A DNA stretch of 64,000 bases from an uncultured Bacteroidales bacterium (GTDB lineage: Bacteria; Bacteroidota; Bacteroidia; Bacteroidales; Bacteroidaceae), in the NCBI GenBank assembly GCA_902798425.1, contig CADBWR010000004.1, forward strand, positions 36,658 to 100,657, written 5' to 3'. Positions 1-8,000 of the stretch are shown here, one piece after another (positions within the stretch are counted from its first letter, which is position 1; every line of letters begins with the position of its first letter). The notes under the pieces are model-generated. The model saw only the letters and a list, made by a program, of their open reading frames with translations, was not told the origin of the DNA and made no database searches. Position numbers and translations under genes: made by a program.

Positions 1-761
1 GCGACGGCAAAGGGTGGGACCATATCTACTCTTTCTACAATCCGGAAATCGTACAGACCGTCAAGGGCTGGGTGTATGAGCAGGACGGCTACGAACTGCC
101 ACAGGCCCTGGTCTACATGGTAGGCAACGACGGCACCAACCTGAAGCTCAGCGTGAAGGGCGACGGCTCGTTTACCCAACAGATCAAGCCGGGCGTCGAC
201 TATGTTTTCTTAGGAACGTGCAAGGGTTTTCTGAACCACCAGGAGCGACTGCGCGTAGAACCCGTCACCGAGTCGGAAGAGTATGTGCTGCAGTTCCCCT
301 TGGCCAGCATTACGGCCCCCGTACTCATCGAGAACATCTTCTATGATTTCGACAAGGCCACGCTGCGCCCAGAGTCTACGGCAGCCCTCGACAAGTTGGT
401 GGTGCTGCTGAACGAGAATGCCAATGTCACCATCGAACTGTCTGCCCACTGCGACTACAAAGGTTCGGCAGAGTATAACAAGCGACTGGCCCAGCGCCGT
501 GCCGAGAGCGTGGTAGCCTATCTGACTGCTCACGGCATAGCTAGCGACCGTCTGAAACCCGTCGGGTACGGCAAGGAGAAACCCAAGACCATCCGTAAGA
601 AGCTGACGGAGAAGTATCCGTTCCTGAAAGAGGGCGACGTCTTGACAGAAGAGTATATCAAGACGCTCGACGAAGAACAGCAGGAGATTTGCAACCAGCT
701 GAACCGCCGCACAGAGTTTGTCGTGCTGCGTACTACTTACGGGCTATTTCCGAAGAAATAA
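1..761 (+). CDS. OmpA-family outer membrane protein, C-terminal part
   Basis: The gene is cut by the window edge: the frame is open from base 3 and the visible part encodes about 252 residues. A carboxypeptidase-regulatory-like beta-sandwich (around VKGWVYEQDGYELPQA) precedes a typical OmpA peptidoglycan-binding domain. That domain has the opening NIFYDFDKATLRPES, the central NKRLAQRRAESV helix and the closing NRRTEFVV. In this family the OmpA domain anchors an outer-membrane or periplasmic protein to peptidoglycan. In Bacteroidota this layout usually follows TPR and PD40 beta-propeller domains, as in T9SS PorE-like proteins, and those would lie upstream of the window. That is inference. The last 29 bp overlap the convergent DUF5056 gene. 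Confidence 0.85.
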   Translation, partial: DGKGWDHIYSFYNPEIVQTVKGWVYEQDGYELPQALVYMVGNDGTNLKLSVKGDGSFTQQIKPGVDYVFLGTCKGFLNHQERLRVEPVTESEEYVLQFPLASITAPVLIENIFYDFDKATLRPESTAALDKLVVLLNENANVTIELSAHCDYKGSAEYNKRLAQRRAESVVAYLTAHGIASDRLKPVGYGKEKPKTIRKKLTEKYPFLKEGDVLTEEYIKTLDEEQQEICNQLNRRTEFVVLRTTYGLFPKK

Positions 762-1095
762 CCTCACCGACACCGACAAAGAGTAATCCGAAAAGCACGG
801 TAGCCACCATCAGCAGATTGACGCTGAAGGTCTGGACAGACAACGTCTGTAGCATCACCTCAAACTGGATGGTCAGCAGTTCCCAGCCATGGAAGACAAC
901 GAACAGCACGGCAAAGACCACGATGCAGAAGGCTGTCCACAGACGGGTGAGCAACGTGCGACGGGCCGCCAACGAGGCATGTTGCGGCAGCCGCTGCATG
1001 ACATGCTCCGTGAAACCGTTGTCTGCTATCTGCTGCTGTGCAGCCTGCTGAAAAAACTGTTTTATCAAAAGGTCGTTATCTTCGGTCATATCCAT
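733..1095 (-). CDS. DUF5056-like single-pass membrane protein
   Basis: This 120-residue protein has a charged N-terminal half followed by two hydrophobic stretches (TAFCIVVFAVLFVVFHGW and LLMVATVLFGLLFVGVG), so it is an inner-membrane protein. Its position right after, and overlapping by 20 bp, an ECF sigma factor gene is the usual place of DUF5056 proteins in Bacteroidales. A role as membrane partner or anti-sigma-like regulator of that sigma factor is plausible but inferred only from context. No enzymatic motif is seen. Its 3' end overlaps the convergent OmpA-family gene. Confidence 0.75.
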   Translation of the reverse strand: MDMTEDNDLLIKQFFQQAAQQQIADNGFTEHVMQRLPQHASLAARRTLLTRLWTAFCIVVFAVLFVVFHGWELLTIQFEVMLQTLSVQTFSVNLLMVATVLFGLLFVGVGEVISSEIARK

Positions 1096-1642
1096 TCTGT
1101 CTTAAATAATTTGCTAATTTCTCTTTTCCACGGGACAGGTGCGACTTCACGGTACCCTCCTTCATCTGAGTTATCTTGGCAATACCTGCAATGTCGTAGC
1201 CCTCTATGAGCTGCAGGGTGATACACGTGCGCTCGTCAGGTTTCAGCAGTGCCAGAGCAGCGTAGAGGTCGAGCCTCAGATCGGAATTCGAGCCCCCTAA
1301 GTTAGGGGGGTGGGGGTCTGAAGAGGCCTTGTTCAGATCCCTGTCGTCCCCTAACTTAGGGGACTTGTCAGACCGTACATAGTCATAGAACACGTTATAG
1401 GCAATGCGCATCAGCCACGTCTTGAAGGACGCCAGTCCCCGAAAGGAGGTGATGCTCGTATAGGCCTTGATGAACGTGTCTTGTGCCAGGTCGTCGCTCA
1501 ACTGCTCATTGCCCATGGTCTGGCTCAGGAAGAACCGACGGACAGGTGACTGATATCGGCGTACGAGCTCGTCGAAAGCCCGTCGGTTGCCGGATACCGC
1601 CACCTGCGTAACCAGTACTATGTCACTATTGAGCAGTGCCAC
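1076..1642 (-). CDS. ECF-type RNA polymerase sigma factor
   Basis: A sigma-70 family protein of 188 residues. Region 2 runs from about residue 20 to 90 (RAFDELVRRY, DLAQDTFIKAY, SFKTWLMRIAYN), and region 4 from about 125 to 180 with the helix-turn-helix around IAKITQMKEGTVKSHLSRGK. It would direct core polymerase to a small regulon. The linker, residues about 92-118, is lengthened by an in-frame insertion derived from a palindromic repeat (SPKLGDD ... PPNLGG). The linker tolerates length changes, so the protein is probably functional. The gene follows pspC by 9 bp and overlaps the DUF5056 gene, so they form one leftward unit. Confidence 0.9.
   Translation of the reverse strand: MALLNSDIVLVTQVAVSGNRRAFDELVRRYQSPVRRFFLSQTMGNEQLSDDLAQDTFIKAYTSITSFRGLASFKTWLMRIAYNVFYDYVRSDKSPKLGDDRDLNKASSDPHPPNLGGSNSDLRLDLYAALALLKPDERTCITLQLIEGYDIAGIAKITQMKEGTVKSHLSRGKEKLANYLRQNGYDRR
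1293..1362. repeat. Palindromic repeat element inserted in sigma factor gene
   Basis: Two related palindromes, CCCCCTAAGTTAGGGGGG (1293-1310) and CCCCTAACTTAGGGG (1348-1362), bound a 70-bp stretch inside the sigma factor coding region. The flanking sigma domains stay in frame, so this looks like an insertion that the inter-domain linker accommodates. Confidence 0.7.
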
Positions 1643-1651
1643 CCTTACCTT

Positions 1652-1852
1652 TTACTTATTCATCAACAGATTCTTTTCCGGCATCACAATCCATGCCACG
1701 ATATAGAACAGCACACCCGAGAAGCAGGTGCAGATGGTGAGGAAGGCGTATGCCAGGCGCACAGCTACAGGGTCGAAATCCAGATACTCTGCTATTCCTG
1801 AGCAGACGCCGCCAAGGATGCGGTCGTTTCCGCGATACAGTCTCTTTGTCAT
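1652..1852 (-). CDS. pspC: PspC domain protein
   Basis: A 66-residue protein made almost entirely of a PspC domain. It has the hallmark start LYRGNDRILGGVCSGIAEYL, then a DPVAVRLAYAFL segment and a single hydrophobic helix (SGVLFYIVAWIVMP). Family members sit in the inner membrane and act in envelope stress or phage-shock-like responses. It sits between the DUF6249 gene and the ECF sigma factor gene on the same strand. That supports an envelope-stress unit, although the target genes cannot be seen. Confidence 0.9.
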   Translation of the reverse strand: MTKRLYRGNDRILGGVCSGIAEYLDFDPVAVRLAYAFLTICTCFSGVLFYIVAWIVMPEKNLLMNK

Positions 1853-2043
1853 ATTCTCGTCTTTTAAAATGAATACTACTATATATATTTACGACTATAC
1901 TTTAATTTTTACGACAACTTTGACAACAAAGACAACTTTTTTTCTACGCTTGACAAGGACTCCGTAGATGCGGTTGCGTCGTAGGCCATATAAATATGTT
2001 GTCCTAAGTTGTCATAGTTGTCGTTTTTAAAAACATGTTGTCG
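1853..2043. other. Intergenic region with GACAAC-rich repeats
   Basis: This 191-bp gap has no gene. It is AT-rich and carries several short copies of the motif TTGTC / GACAA on both strands (for example ACGACAACTTTGACAAC). These could form imperfect hairpins or a binding-site array. No clear terminator was found. Confidence 0.4.
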
Positions 2044-2760
2044 TTAAAAAATCTCTTTGTTGTCTTGCTTCTTGTTTGTCGTCTTCGAGACAAACACCTT
2101 GCCCAGTCCGATGCAGAACACCAGAGCACCGACACCAAAACCTACCGTACCGGCAGCAAAGCCTAAGAAGATCATCAGACCCACGCCGACAAAGCACTGG
2201 CGCATACCTTTCTTATACTCCTCGTCGACATTGCTTGGCTGTTCGTTCAGCAACTGCTCGGGGATGGGTTGTCCTTGCTGCATGGCCATCTGTGCCAGCC
2301 GCATCTTCTCCTTGCGGTTCCTGTTGATGAAGTAGAACAGGGCAACGATGATGAGGACGGGCGAGATGACGAAGATGATGAGCAATACCATCAGCACGAA
2401 GAACATGCCGGCAATGCCCTTGTCAAAATGGCGGAAGACGTGGTCCATCGCACCAGAGACATCGTCATCGTCCACTTCATAGGTCGTGGTTTTCGAGCTC
2501 CATGGCGATGTCTGCGTCGTCACAGTCACCGTAGACCTGTGCTTGGTAACGGTACCGGTGTCTATACTCGTGGTGTCAGAGAAAGCATCAACACCATTCT
2601 TACTCGTTGAGTCCACCAACTCAGCCTGCTGGGGCTGTGGGGTGTGGCGGTGCTTCTGGGCAACAGCCCCGTTGCTTGTGCACAACGCCAGCAACATCGT
2701 CAAAGTAATTAAAATCTGTTTCATATTCATATTCGTATTTGTTTTGTATTTATTCCACAT
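2044..2760 (-). CDS. DUF6249-like membrane protein
   Basis: Up to 238 residues. The more likely start is an internal methionine (codon 11 or 13, near 2724-2730), which gives a clean signal peptide (MKQILITLTMLLALC). The mature part has a low-complexity serine/threonine-rich stretch, a hydrophobic helix (MFFVLMVLLIIFVISPVLIIV), a charged loop, and two further hydrophobic segments (CFVGVGLMIFLGFAAG and following). This is the arrangement of DUF6249 proteins found in Bacteroidota stress operons. No catalytic residues are apparent. It begins 1-2 bp after the DUF2807 gene, so the two are probably translationally coupled. Confidence 0.7.
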   Translation of the reverse strand: MWNKYKTNTNMNMKQILITLTMLLALCTSNGAVAQKHRHTPQPQQAELVDSTSKNGVDAFSDTTSIDTGTVTKHRSTVTVTTQTSPWSSKTTTYEVDDDDVSGAMDHVFRHFDKGIAGMFFVLMVLLIIFVISPVLIIVALFYFINRNRKEKMRLAQMAMQQGQPIPEQLLNEQPSNVDEEYKKGMRQCFVGVGLMIFLGFAAGTVGFGVGALVFCIGLGKVFVSKTTNKKQDNKEIF

Positions 2761-2761
2761 G

Positions 2762-3454
2762 CTATCTGACCATCAGCTCGTCGGTATCAATATCGCCAGA
2801 GCCACGCACCAGCTTGTTCACCTTGCGAACAGTACCCTTTATCTCTATGTCGCCCGAGCCCTTCACCTGTGCGTTGACTTCTCCACTCTGGTCAAAGAAC
2901 ACATCGATGTCGCCAGAACCTATCAGGTCCAACTGCCCCCACTGTGTCTGCACCCTGTCCAGCGACACGTCGCCAGAACCTATCAGTGACACGTTGACCT
3001 GGTCGCAGATGACATCCTGAAAGCGGATATCACCGGAACCTCTCAACTCTATCGTGAGCGTATCGGTGTCCAACGGCTGGGCACTCAGGAAGTCGCCAGA
3101 GCCCATCAGACTGATGCCGAGAAAGTCGGGCGAGGTGACAAGCACCTTAATATCGTCGGCATTGCTATCGCCGAAATGGAGAAAGTGCGAGCCATTCTTC
3201 ATGCTGATTCGCAGTTCGTTGCCCTCCACCTCAGTCTCTACCTTCATTATCTCGTCAACATTGGGGCCTTGCACCTTCACAGAGAAGGAGTCGGCTTGTA
3301 TATACTCCACATCCATAGCTCCCGTCATGGAGATACGTTCGAAACCTGTCAATGGGCGGGACACCTCAACATAGCTGGAGACGGTCTTATCTATATGGAT
3401 GTTGCAGGACGTCAGCAGCGCTACGGTCATCAGAGAAAAAATAATTCTTTTCAT
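2762..3454 (-). CDS. DUF2807 (head GIN domain) lipoprotein
   Basis: A 230-residue protein with a lipoprotein signal (LMTVALLTSC) and a body built of repeated GSGD motifs (LMGSGDF, LRGSGDI, LIGSGDV, LIGSGDI, VKGSGDI, VRGSGDI). These are typical of the beta-helical DUF2807 fold. Such proteins are surface or periplasmic adhesin-like lipoproteins of unknown substrate, commonly encoded beside PspC and ECF sigma genes in Bacteroidota. It is the first gene of the leftward five-gene unit. The region just upstream (around 3509-3520) has a CACCTTTGC element on the minus strand that could serve as the -7 box. Confidence 0.85.
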   Translation of the reverse strand: MKRIIFSLMTVALLTSCNIHIDKTVSSYVEVSRPLTGFERISMTGAMDVEYIQADSFSVKVQGPNVDEIMKVETEVEGNELRISMKNGSHFLHFGDSNADDIKVLVTSPDFLGISLMGSGDFLSAQPLDTDTLTIELRGSGDIRFQDVICDQVNVSLIGSGDVSLDRVQTQWGQLDLIGSGDIDVFFDQSGEVNAQVKGSGDIEIKGTVRKVNKLVRGSGDIDTDELMVR

Positions 3455-3529
3455 ACCTTTCTTTTTTGTTCTTTTTACCCATTAGACGTAATTAATCCTA
3501 AATTAGTTGCAAAGGTGCAATTTTTTTTT

Positions 3530-3537
3530 TAATTTTG
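3530..3537 (+). promoter_or_regulatory. Bacteroidota -7 element of methyltransferase-thyA-cmk-folA
   Basis: TAATTTTG matches the TAnnTTTG consensus and lies just before the ATG at 3545. This implies a very short leader. Confidence 0.55.
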
Positions 3538-3544
3538 CAAGCAA

Positions 3545-4834
3545 ATGGCACAACTACCTGCTGCTTTTACGGAAAAGACACGCCTACTGATGGGCGAGGA
3601 ACGCTTCGAACGCTACCTACAGTCGTTCGAAGAGGAGCCTCCTGTGAGCATACGACTGAATCCGGAGAAGATGGCTGCTGGCAGCTGGCAGATAGAGGAG
3701 GCGACGCCCGTACCCTGGTGCCGTGGCGGCTACTATCTCAAGCGGCGTCCCAGTTTCACGATGGACCCTCTGCTGCATGCGGGCTGCTACTATGTGCAGG
3801 AGGCTGCGTCGATGTTTCTTGATGAGGTATTGAGACAAACCTCCCCCATCCCCTCCCAAGGAGGGGAGCCCCATTCCTCCCCTTTGGGGAGGTTAGGAGA
3901 GGTTCTCGACCTCTGTGCAGCTCCTGGTGGCAAGTCGACCCTGCTGCGCGCTGCACTGCCCAAGGACTGCGTGCTCTACAGCAATGAACCCATCCGCAAC
4001 CGTGCCAACATCCTGTTGGAGAATGTGACGAAGTGGGGCTACGAGAACCACCTTGTCACCAACAACTACCCCAAGGACTACCGGAAGAGCAAGTTGCTGT
4101 TCGACCTCATTCTCTGCGATGTGCCCTGCTCCGGCGAGGGTATGTTCCGCAAGGACGAAGCAACCATCCGTGAGTGGAGCGAGCAGAACGTAGAGAAGTG
4201 CTGGCAGCTGCAGCGCGACATTGTCGACGATGCCTGGCACTGTCTGAACAGCGGTGGACTGTTAATCTATAGCACGTGTACCTTCAATACCAAGGAGAAC
4301 GAGGAGAACATCCGCTACTTCTTGCAGCACTACGACGACATGGAGGTGGTACCCATCGCCATCCGTCCCGAATGGAACATAACCGGTTCCTTGCTGGAGG
4401 GTTTCCACGAAGCCGTCTACCGCTTCATCCCTGGCATCACGCGCAGTGAGGGACTCTTTATGTGCGTGTTGAGGAAGAGCCTCCCCACAGTCTCCTCTCA
4501 AAAGAGAGGGAAACAAGAGGCGCTGAATATTCTGACATCATCCATCAGCCCTCAGCCATCAGCCCTCAGCCATCATCCATCAGACATCAGCCCTCAGACT
4601 TCAGACGTCAGACTTGACCTCTCCTACCAACAGGCCATCGCCTACCTTCGTGGTGAGGCTCTAGTACTCCCTGAGCAGACGCCACGAGGAATGGTAGAGG
4701 TCAGCTTTATGGGGCACCCGTTGGGTCCCGTGAAGAATATAGGCAGCCGTGCCAACAACCTATACCCTAAAGAATGGAGAATCAGAACAACACATATACC
4801 TACGGAATACGAACCCATACTTAAACAGATATGA
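3545..4834 (+). CDS. rRNA (cytosine-5-)-methyltransferase, RsmF/NOL1-NOP2-Sun family
   Basis: A 429-residue SAM-dependent methyltransferase. Motif I is [13 protein letters not shown], motif IV with one conserved Cys is [14 protein letters not shown], and motif VI with the catalytic Cys is [17 protein letters not shown]-terminal RNA-binding region ends near the stop. Family members methylate a cytosine in 16S rRNA or tRNA. Two in-frame low-complexity insertions are visible. One lies just before motif I (about residues 97-118, from two palindromes at 3850-3892). The other lies between the catalytic and C-terminal domains (about residues 313-357, from SQP/SDI-type tandem repeats). Both sit at domain borders. 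The stop overlaps the thyA start by 4 bp. Confidence 0.9.
   Translation: MAQLPAAFTEKTRLLMGEERFERYLQSFEEEPPVSIRLNPEKMAAGSWQIEEATPVPWCRGGYYLKRRPSFTMDPLLHAGCYYVQEAASMFLDEVLRQTSPIPSQGGEPHSSPLGRLGEVLDLCAAPGGKSTLLRAALPKDCVLYSNEPIRNRANILLENVTKWGYENHLVTNNYPKDYRKSKLLFDLILCDVPCSGEGMFRKDEATIREWSEQNVEKCWQLQRDIVDDAWHCLNSGGLLIYSTCTFNTKENEENIRYFLQHYDDMEVVPIAIRPEWNITGSLLEGFHEAVYRFIPGITRSEGLFMCVLRKSLPTVSSQKRGKQEALNILTSSISPQPSALSHHPSDISPQTSDVRLDLSYQQAIAYLRGEALVLPEQTPRGMVEVSFMGHPLGPVKNIGSRANNLYPKEWRIRTTHIPTEYEPILKQI
3848..3893. repeat. Paired GC-rich palindromes inside methyltransferase gene
   Basis: CCCCTCCCAAGGAGGGG-like and CCTCCCCTTTGGGGAGG palindromes stand side by side within the coding region. They encode [20 protein letters not shown]-like low-complexity protein. 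The same kind of element recurs at the exbD gene end near 7965-8000. Confidence 0.65.
4484..4615. repeat. In-frame tandem CATCAGCCCTCAG-type repeat
   Basis: Degenerate copies of CATCAGCCCTCAGCCATCAG and CAGACATCAG/CAGACTTCAG units run through the methyltransferase coding region without breaking the frame. They encode a Ser/Pro-rich spacer. Confidence 0.6.
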
Positions 4835-5670
4835 AACAATACTTAGACATACTGAACAGAATCCTGACGGAGGGCACCCAGAAGGGCGACCGCACAGGAA
4901 CAGGCACCATCAGCATCTTTGGTACGCAGTCGCGCTACAACTTGGCAGACGGTTTCCCCCTGCTGACCACCAAGAAGCTGCACCTGAAGAGCATCATCTA
5001 CGAACTGCTGTGGTTCTTGCAAGGCGACACCAACGTGAAATACCTGCAGGAGCATGGCGTACGCATCTGGAACGAGTGGGCTGACGAGAATGGCGAACTG
5101 GGTCCCGTCTACGGTCACCAGTGGCGCTCATGGCCCGACTACAACGGTGGCACCATCGACCAGATACAGTATGTCATTGACCAGCTGAAGAACAACCCCG
5201 ACTCACGCCGCATGATTGTCTCGGCATGGAACGTGGCAGAGGTCAACGAGATGGCGCTGCCTCCTTGCCATACCATCTTCCAGTTCTATACCGCTCCGAT
5301 TGCCGACAGCCAAGAGCTAACAGCCAATGGCCAAAAGCCCAAACGCCGCCTGTCGCTGCAACTCTACCAGCGCTCGGCAGACACATTCTTGGGGGTACCG
5401 TTCAACATTGCCAGCTATGCCTTGCTGCTACAGATGATGGCACAGGTGTGCGACATGGTGCCTGGCGACTTCATCCACACTACGGGTGACACGCACCTCT
5501 ATCTGAACCACTTGGAACAGGCTCGTCTGCAACTGACGCGCGAGCCGCGCCCACTACCTACCATGAAGATCAACCCCGACGTGAAGAACCTCTTCGACTT
5601 CCACTACGAGGACTTCGAACTGGTGGGCTACGACCCACATCCGCACATCAAGGCTGAGGTGAGCGTGTAA
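4831..5670 (+). CDS. thyA: Thymidylate synthase
   Basis: 279 residues. The enzyme converts dUMP to dTMP using methylene-tetrahydrofolate in the cytosol. Diagnostic segments are [13 protein letters not shown] near the N-terminus, the active-site region [12 protein letters not shown] with the catalytic Cys, and the substrate-binding [20 protein letters not shown]. The protein is about 15 residues longer than the classic 264-residue form. The excess is an insertion (about residues 157-170, [16 protein letters not shown]) between the catalytic Cys loop and LSLQLYQRS, derived from a short AGCCAA-type repeat. The start overlaps the previous stop (ATGA), and cmk and folA follow in a nucleotide-synthesis operon. 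Confidence 0.97.
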   Translation: MKQYLDILNRILTEGTQKGDRTGTGTISIFGTQSRYNLADGFPLLTTKKLHLKSIIYELLWFLQGDTNVKYLQEHGVRIWNEWADENGELGPVYGHQWRSWPDYNGGTIDQIQYVIDQLKNNPDSRRMIVSAWNVAEVNEMALPPCHTIFQFYTAPIADSQELTANGQKPKRRLSLQLYQRSADTFLGVPFNIASYALLLQMMAQVCDMVPGDFIHTTGDTHLYLNHLEQARLQLTREPRPLPTMKINPDVKNLFDFHYEDFELVGYDPHPHIKAEVSV

Positions 5671-5715
5671 GATGTAAGATGTATGATGTAAGATGTAAGA
5701 TGTATGATGTAAGAT
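5668..5715. repeat. Heptamer-type tandem repeat (GATGTAA/GATGTAT)
   Basis: Six to seven imperfect GATGTAA or GATGTAT units fill the thyA-cmk junction, starting at the thyA stop codon. Confidence 0.8.
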
Positions 5716-6405
5716 ATGATGAAAAAGATTACAATAGCTATTGACGGCCATTCGTCGTGCGGAAAGAGCACGATGGCCAAAGACCTGGCCCGCACGGTGG
5801 GCTACGTATATGTCGACACAGGAGCCATGTACCGCTGTGTCACGCTCTATGCCCTGCGCCACGGGCTGTTCACTGCCGACGGCATCGACGAGGAGGCACT
5901 GCGCCAGCAGATGCCCAGCATACAGATATCGTTTAAGTTCAATGCCGAGACAGGGCGCCCCGACACCTATCTCAATGGTGAACTCGTGGAGAACGACATC
6001 CGTACCATGGAGGTCAGCAACCACGTCAGCCCTATCGCCACACTGGGCTTTGTCCGCGAGGCCATGGTGGCTCAGCAGCAACAGATGGGTAAAGACAAGG
6101 GTGTCGTCATGGACGGTCGCGACATCGGCACCGTCGTCTTCCCCGATGCCGAACTGAAAATCTTCGTCACCGCCAGTGCTGAGGTGCGTGCCCAGCGCCG
6201 CTACGACGAACTGAAAGGAAAGGGTATGGAGGCCGACTACGACGACATCCTGAAGAACGTTCAGGAGCGCGACTACATCGACTCTCACCGTGAGGTGTCG
6301 CCCCTGCGCCAGGCTGACGACGCCATCCTGCTGGACAACTCACACATGACCATTGCCGAGCAGAAGGAATGGCTGCTCGAACGTTTTAAGGAGGCTTCAC
6401 GATGA
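5716..6405 (+). CDS. cmk: Cytidylate kinase
   Basis: 229 residues. It phosphorylates CMP and dCMP with ATP. The P-loop is [19 protein letters not shown] (about residues 6-24), followed by [14 protein letters not shown] (substrate site) and the [18 protein letters not shown] stretch typical of Cmk, with a RAQRRYDEL lid segment. Length and motif order match the family. The start is MMKK at the end of the GATGTAA repeats, and the second Met is equally possible. It overlaps folA by 4 bp. Confidence 0.96.
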   Translation: MMKKITIAIDGHSSCGKSTMAKDLARTVGYVYVDTGAMYRCVTLYALRHGLFTADGIDEEALRQQMPSIQISFKFNAETGRPDTYLNGELVENDIRTMEVSNHVSPIATLGFVREAMVAQQQQMGKDKGVVMDGRDIGTVVFPDAELKIFVTASAEVRAQRRYDELKGKGMEADYDDILKNVQERDYIDSHREVSPLRQADDAILLDNSHMTIAEQKEWLLERFKEASR

Positions 6406-6890
6406 CCATCAATATCATTGCCGCAGTAGCCAAGAACCGCGCCATCGGTTTCCAGAACAAGCTGATATACTGGCTGCCCAACGACCTGAAGCGTTTCAAG
6501 GCGCTCACCACAGGCCATACCATCGTCATGGGGCGCAACACCTATCTCAGTCTGCCCAAGGGTGCCCTGCCCAACCGCCGCAATGTGGTGCTGTCGACCA
6601 CCGTCGGCGAGTTGCCAGGGTGCGACGTCTACCCCACCCTTGACGCGGCCCTCCAGAGCTGCCGTCCTGACGAGGATATATATATAATAGGTGGAGCACG
6701 TGTCTACGAGCAGGCCATCAGCATGGCAGACCGCCTCTGTCTGACCGAGGTCGACGACACACCGGCACAGGCCGACGCCTTCTTCCCTGACTATAGCGAG
6801 GGGTGGCATGTCGTTCACAAAGAAGCGCATCCAAAGGATGAACGTCACACCTTTGAATACGCCTTTACAGATTACGAGCGGACCCGCTAA
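6402..6890 (+). CDS. folA: Dihydrofolate reductase
   Basis: 162 residues. It reduces dihydrofolate produced by the thymidylate synthase encoded in the same operon. The N-terminal [48 protein letters not shown] (folate and NADPH sites) and [13 protein letters not shown] segments are diagnostic. The start overlaps the cmk stop (ATGA), and the stop codon sits in the loop of the terminator hairpin. Placing thyA and folA together fits their linked folate cycle. Confidence 0.96.
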   Translation: MTINIIAAVAKNRAIGFQNKLIYWLPNDLKRFKALTTGHTIVMGRNTYLSLPKGALPNRRNVVLSTTVGELPGCDVYPTLDAALQSCRPDEDIYIIGGARVYEQAISMADRLCLTEVDDTPAQADAFFPDYSEGWHVVHKEAHPKDERHTFEYAFTDYERTR

Positions 6891-6907
6891 GGAGTCCGCT
6901 TATTTTT
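6877..6907 (+). terminator. Rho-independent terminator overlapping folA stop
   Basis: AGCGGAC (6877-6883) pairs with GTCCGCT (6894-6900) and is followed by TATTTTT. The folA stop codon lies in the 10-nt loop. Confidence 0.8.
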
Positions 6908-6937
6908 CCCCCTTCTTGTCGCAGCGCGGTCTGCCCC

Positions 6938-7420
6938 TTACTCCTCAGCAGGTTCTGCCGGTTCGCTGATAGGCAGCTGGCGCTCGAAAGCCGAATGGAA
7001 GGAGATGAGCGTCTGCGAACTGCTCAGTCCCAGGGGCTGCAGCTGGTCGTGGATAATCGTCAGCAGGTGGTGATTGTTCTTCGCATAAATCTTGATGAAC
7101 ATATCGAAGTTGCCGGTGGTATAGTGGCACTCCGTCACCTCGGGAATCTTCTTCAGCGCCGCCAGCACCTGGTCGAAGTCCTCAGGGTTCTTCAGGTTCA
7201 GCCCAATATAGGCGCACGTTTCATAACCTATCTTCTCAGGGTCAATGATAAACTGCGAACCACGCAGGATGCCCATCGCCGTCAACTTCTGGATGCGCTG
7301 GTGGATGGCTGCGCCACTCACGTTACACACACGGGCCACCTCAAGGAAGGGCACACGTGCATCTTCACTAATCATGTGCAGGATACGCTGATCCAACTTG
7401 TCAAGTTTCTGTATAGCCAT
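6938..7420 (-). CDS. Lrp/AsnC family transcriptional regulator
   Basis: 160 residues. It has an N-terminal AsnC-type winged helix-turn-helix (LDQRILHMISEDARVPFLEVA, VSGAAIHQRIQKLTAMGIL) followed by a RAM ligand-binding domain (CAYIGLNLKNPEDFDQVLAAL, VTECHYTTGNFDMFIKIYA). Members bind amino acids and control amino-acid metabolism genes. It is convergent with folA and lies upstream of the ExbD genes on the same strand. The gap of about 28 bp to ExbD contains no strong promoter that I can see, so read-through from the exb unit is possible. Ligand unknown. Confidence 0.92.
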   Translation of the reverse strand: MAIQKLDKLDQRILHMISEDARVPFLEVARVCNVSGAAIHQRIQKLTAMGILRGSQFIIDPEKIGYETCAYIGLNLKNPEDFDQVLAALKKIPEVTECHYTTGNFDMFIKIYAKNNHHLLTIIHDQLQPLGLSSSQTLISFHSAFERQLPISEPAEPAEE

Positions 7421-7448
7421 ACTGTCTTCTGTTTTATTTTATATATTC

Positions 7449-7928
7449 TTATTTCTTTTTACTGTCTGCCTTTTTGTCTGCCGAGTAGTTGATGTTCAGC
7501 GCTCCCACCTTGCGCAGCTCCTGCTTCACATCGTTGATGATGCCCATCTCCGTGTCGCGGTCGGCACGGATGCTCACCGTCAGGTGTTGGCGGTCGTCGT
7601 CCGACATGGTGCTACGCACCTTTTCTATCTCCTGCCCTATCTCAGCCACCGCCACATAGCGGTCACCCATCTGTATGCGTGTCTCGTCAGCGATGACACG
7701 GCCTTGGGCATCGACGGGCTTTCCGATAAAGATATACACCTGTCCGCGCTTGTTCACCTCCTTCGTCAGTTCAGAGCCTTGCGGCACCGTATACTGCACC
7801 TTCGGGTCTACGTCACGCATGTGGGTGACAATCATAAAGAAGAAGAGTACCGTGAATATCAAATCCGGCATCGCCGCCAAGTTCAACCCTGGCACCTTAT
7901 TACTCTGTCTCCTTTTAAATCGTCCCAC
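7449..7928 (-). CDS. ExbD/TolR biopolymer transport protein
   Basis: 159 residues with the ExbD layout: a short cytosolic N-terminus (RFKRRQSNKVPGLNLAAM), one transmembrane helix with the key aspartate (PDLIFTVLFFFMIVT) and a periplasmic domain (LTVSIRADRDTEMGIINDVKQELRKVG). With ExbB it forms the proton-driven motor that energises TonB or Tol-type outer-membrane processes. It is the last motor gene of the unit exbB - small protein - exbD - exbD. The preceding junction is a GCATTAA heptamer repeat. No TonB gene is adjacent, so the partner is encoded elsewhere or this is another ExbBD-type motor. Confidence 0.9.
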   Translation of the reverse strand: MGRFKRRQSNKVPGLNLAAMPDLIFTVLFFFMIVTHMRDVDPKVQYTVPQGSELTKEVNKRGQVYIFIGKPVDAQGRVIADETRIQMGDRYVAVAEIGQEIEKVRSTMSDDDRQHLTVSIRADRDTEMGIINDVKQELRKVGALNINYSADKKADSKKK

Positions 7929-7929
7929 T

Positions 7930-8000
7930 TTATAATGCTTAATGCTTAATGCTTAATGCTCCACTCCCCTCGCCTTTAGGAGAGGGGTTGGGGGTGAGGC
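7930..8000. repeat. Heptamer tandem repeat plus GC-rich palindrome at exbD 3' end
   Basis: Four TAATGCT units (7932-7960) adjoin a CCCCTCGCC...GGGGTTGGGGG palindrome-like element. Read leftward, together they encode the exbD tail LTPNPSPKGEGSGALSIKH and its stop. Confidence 0.75.
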
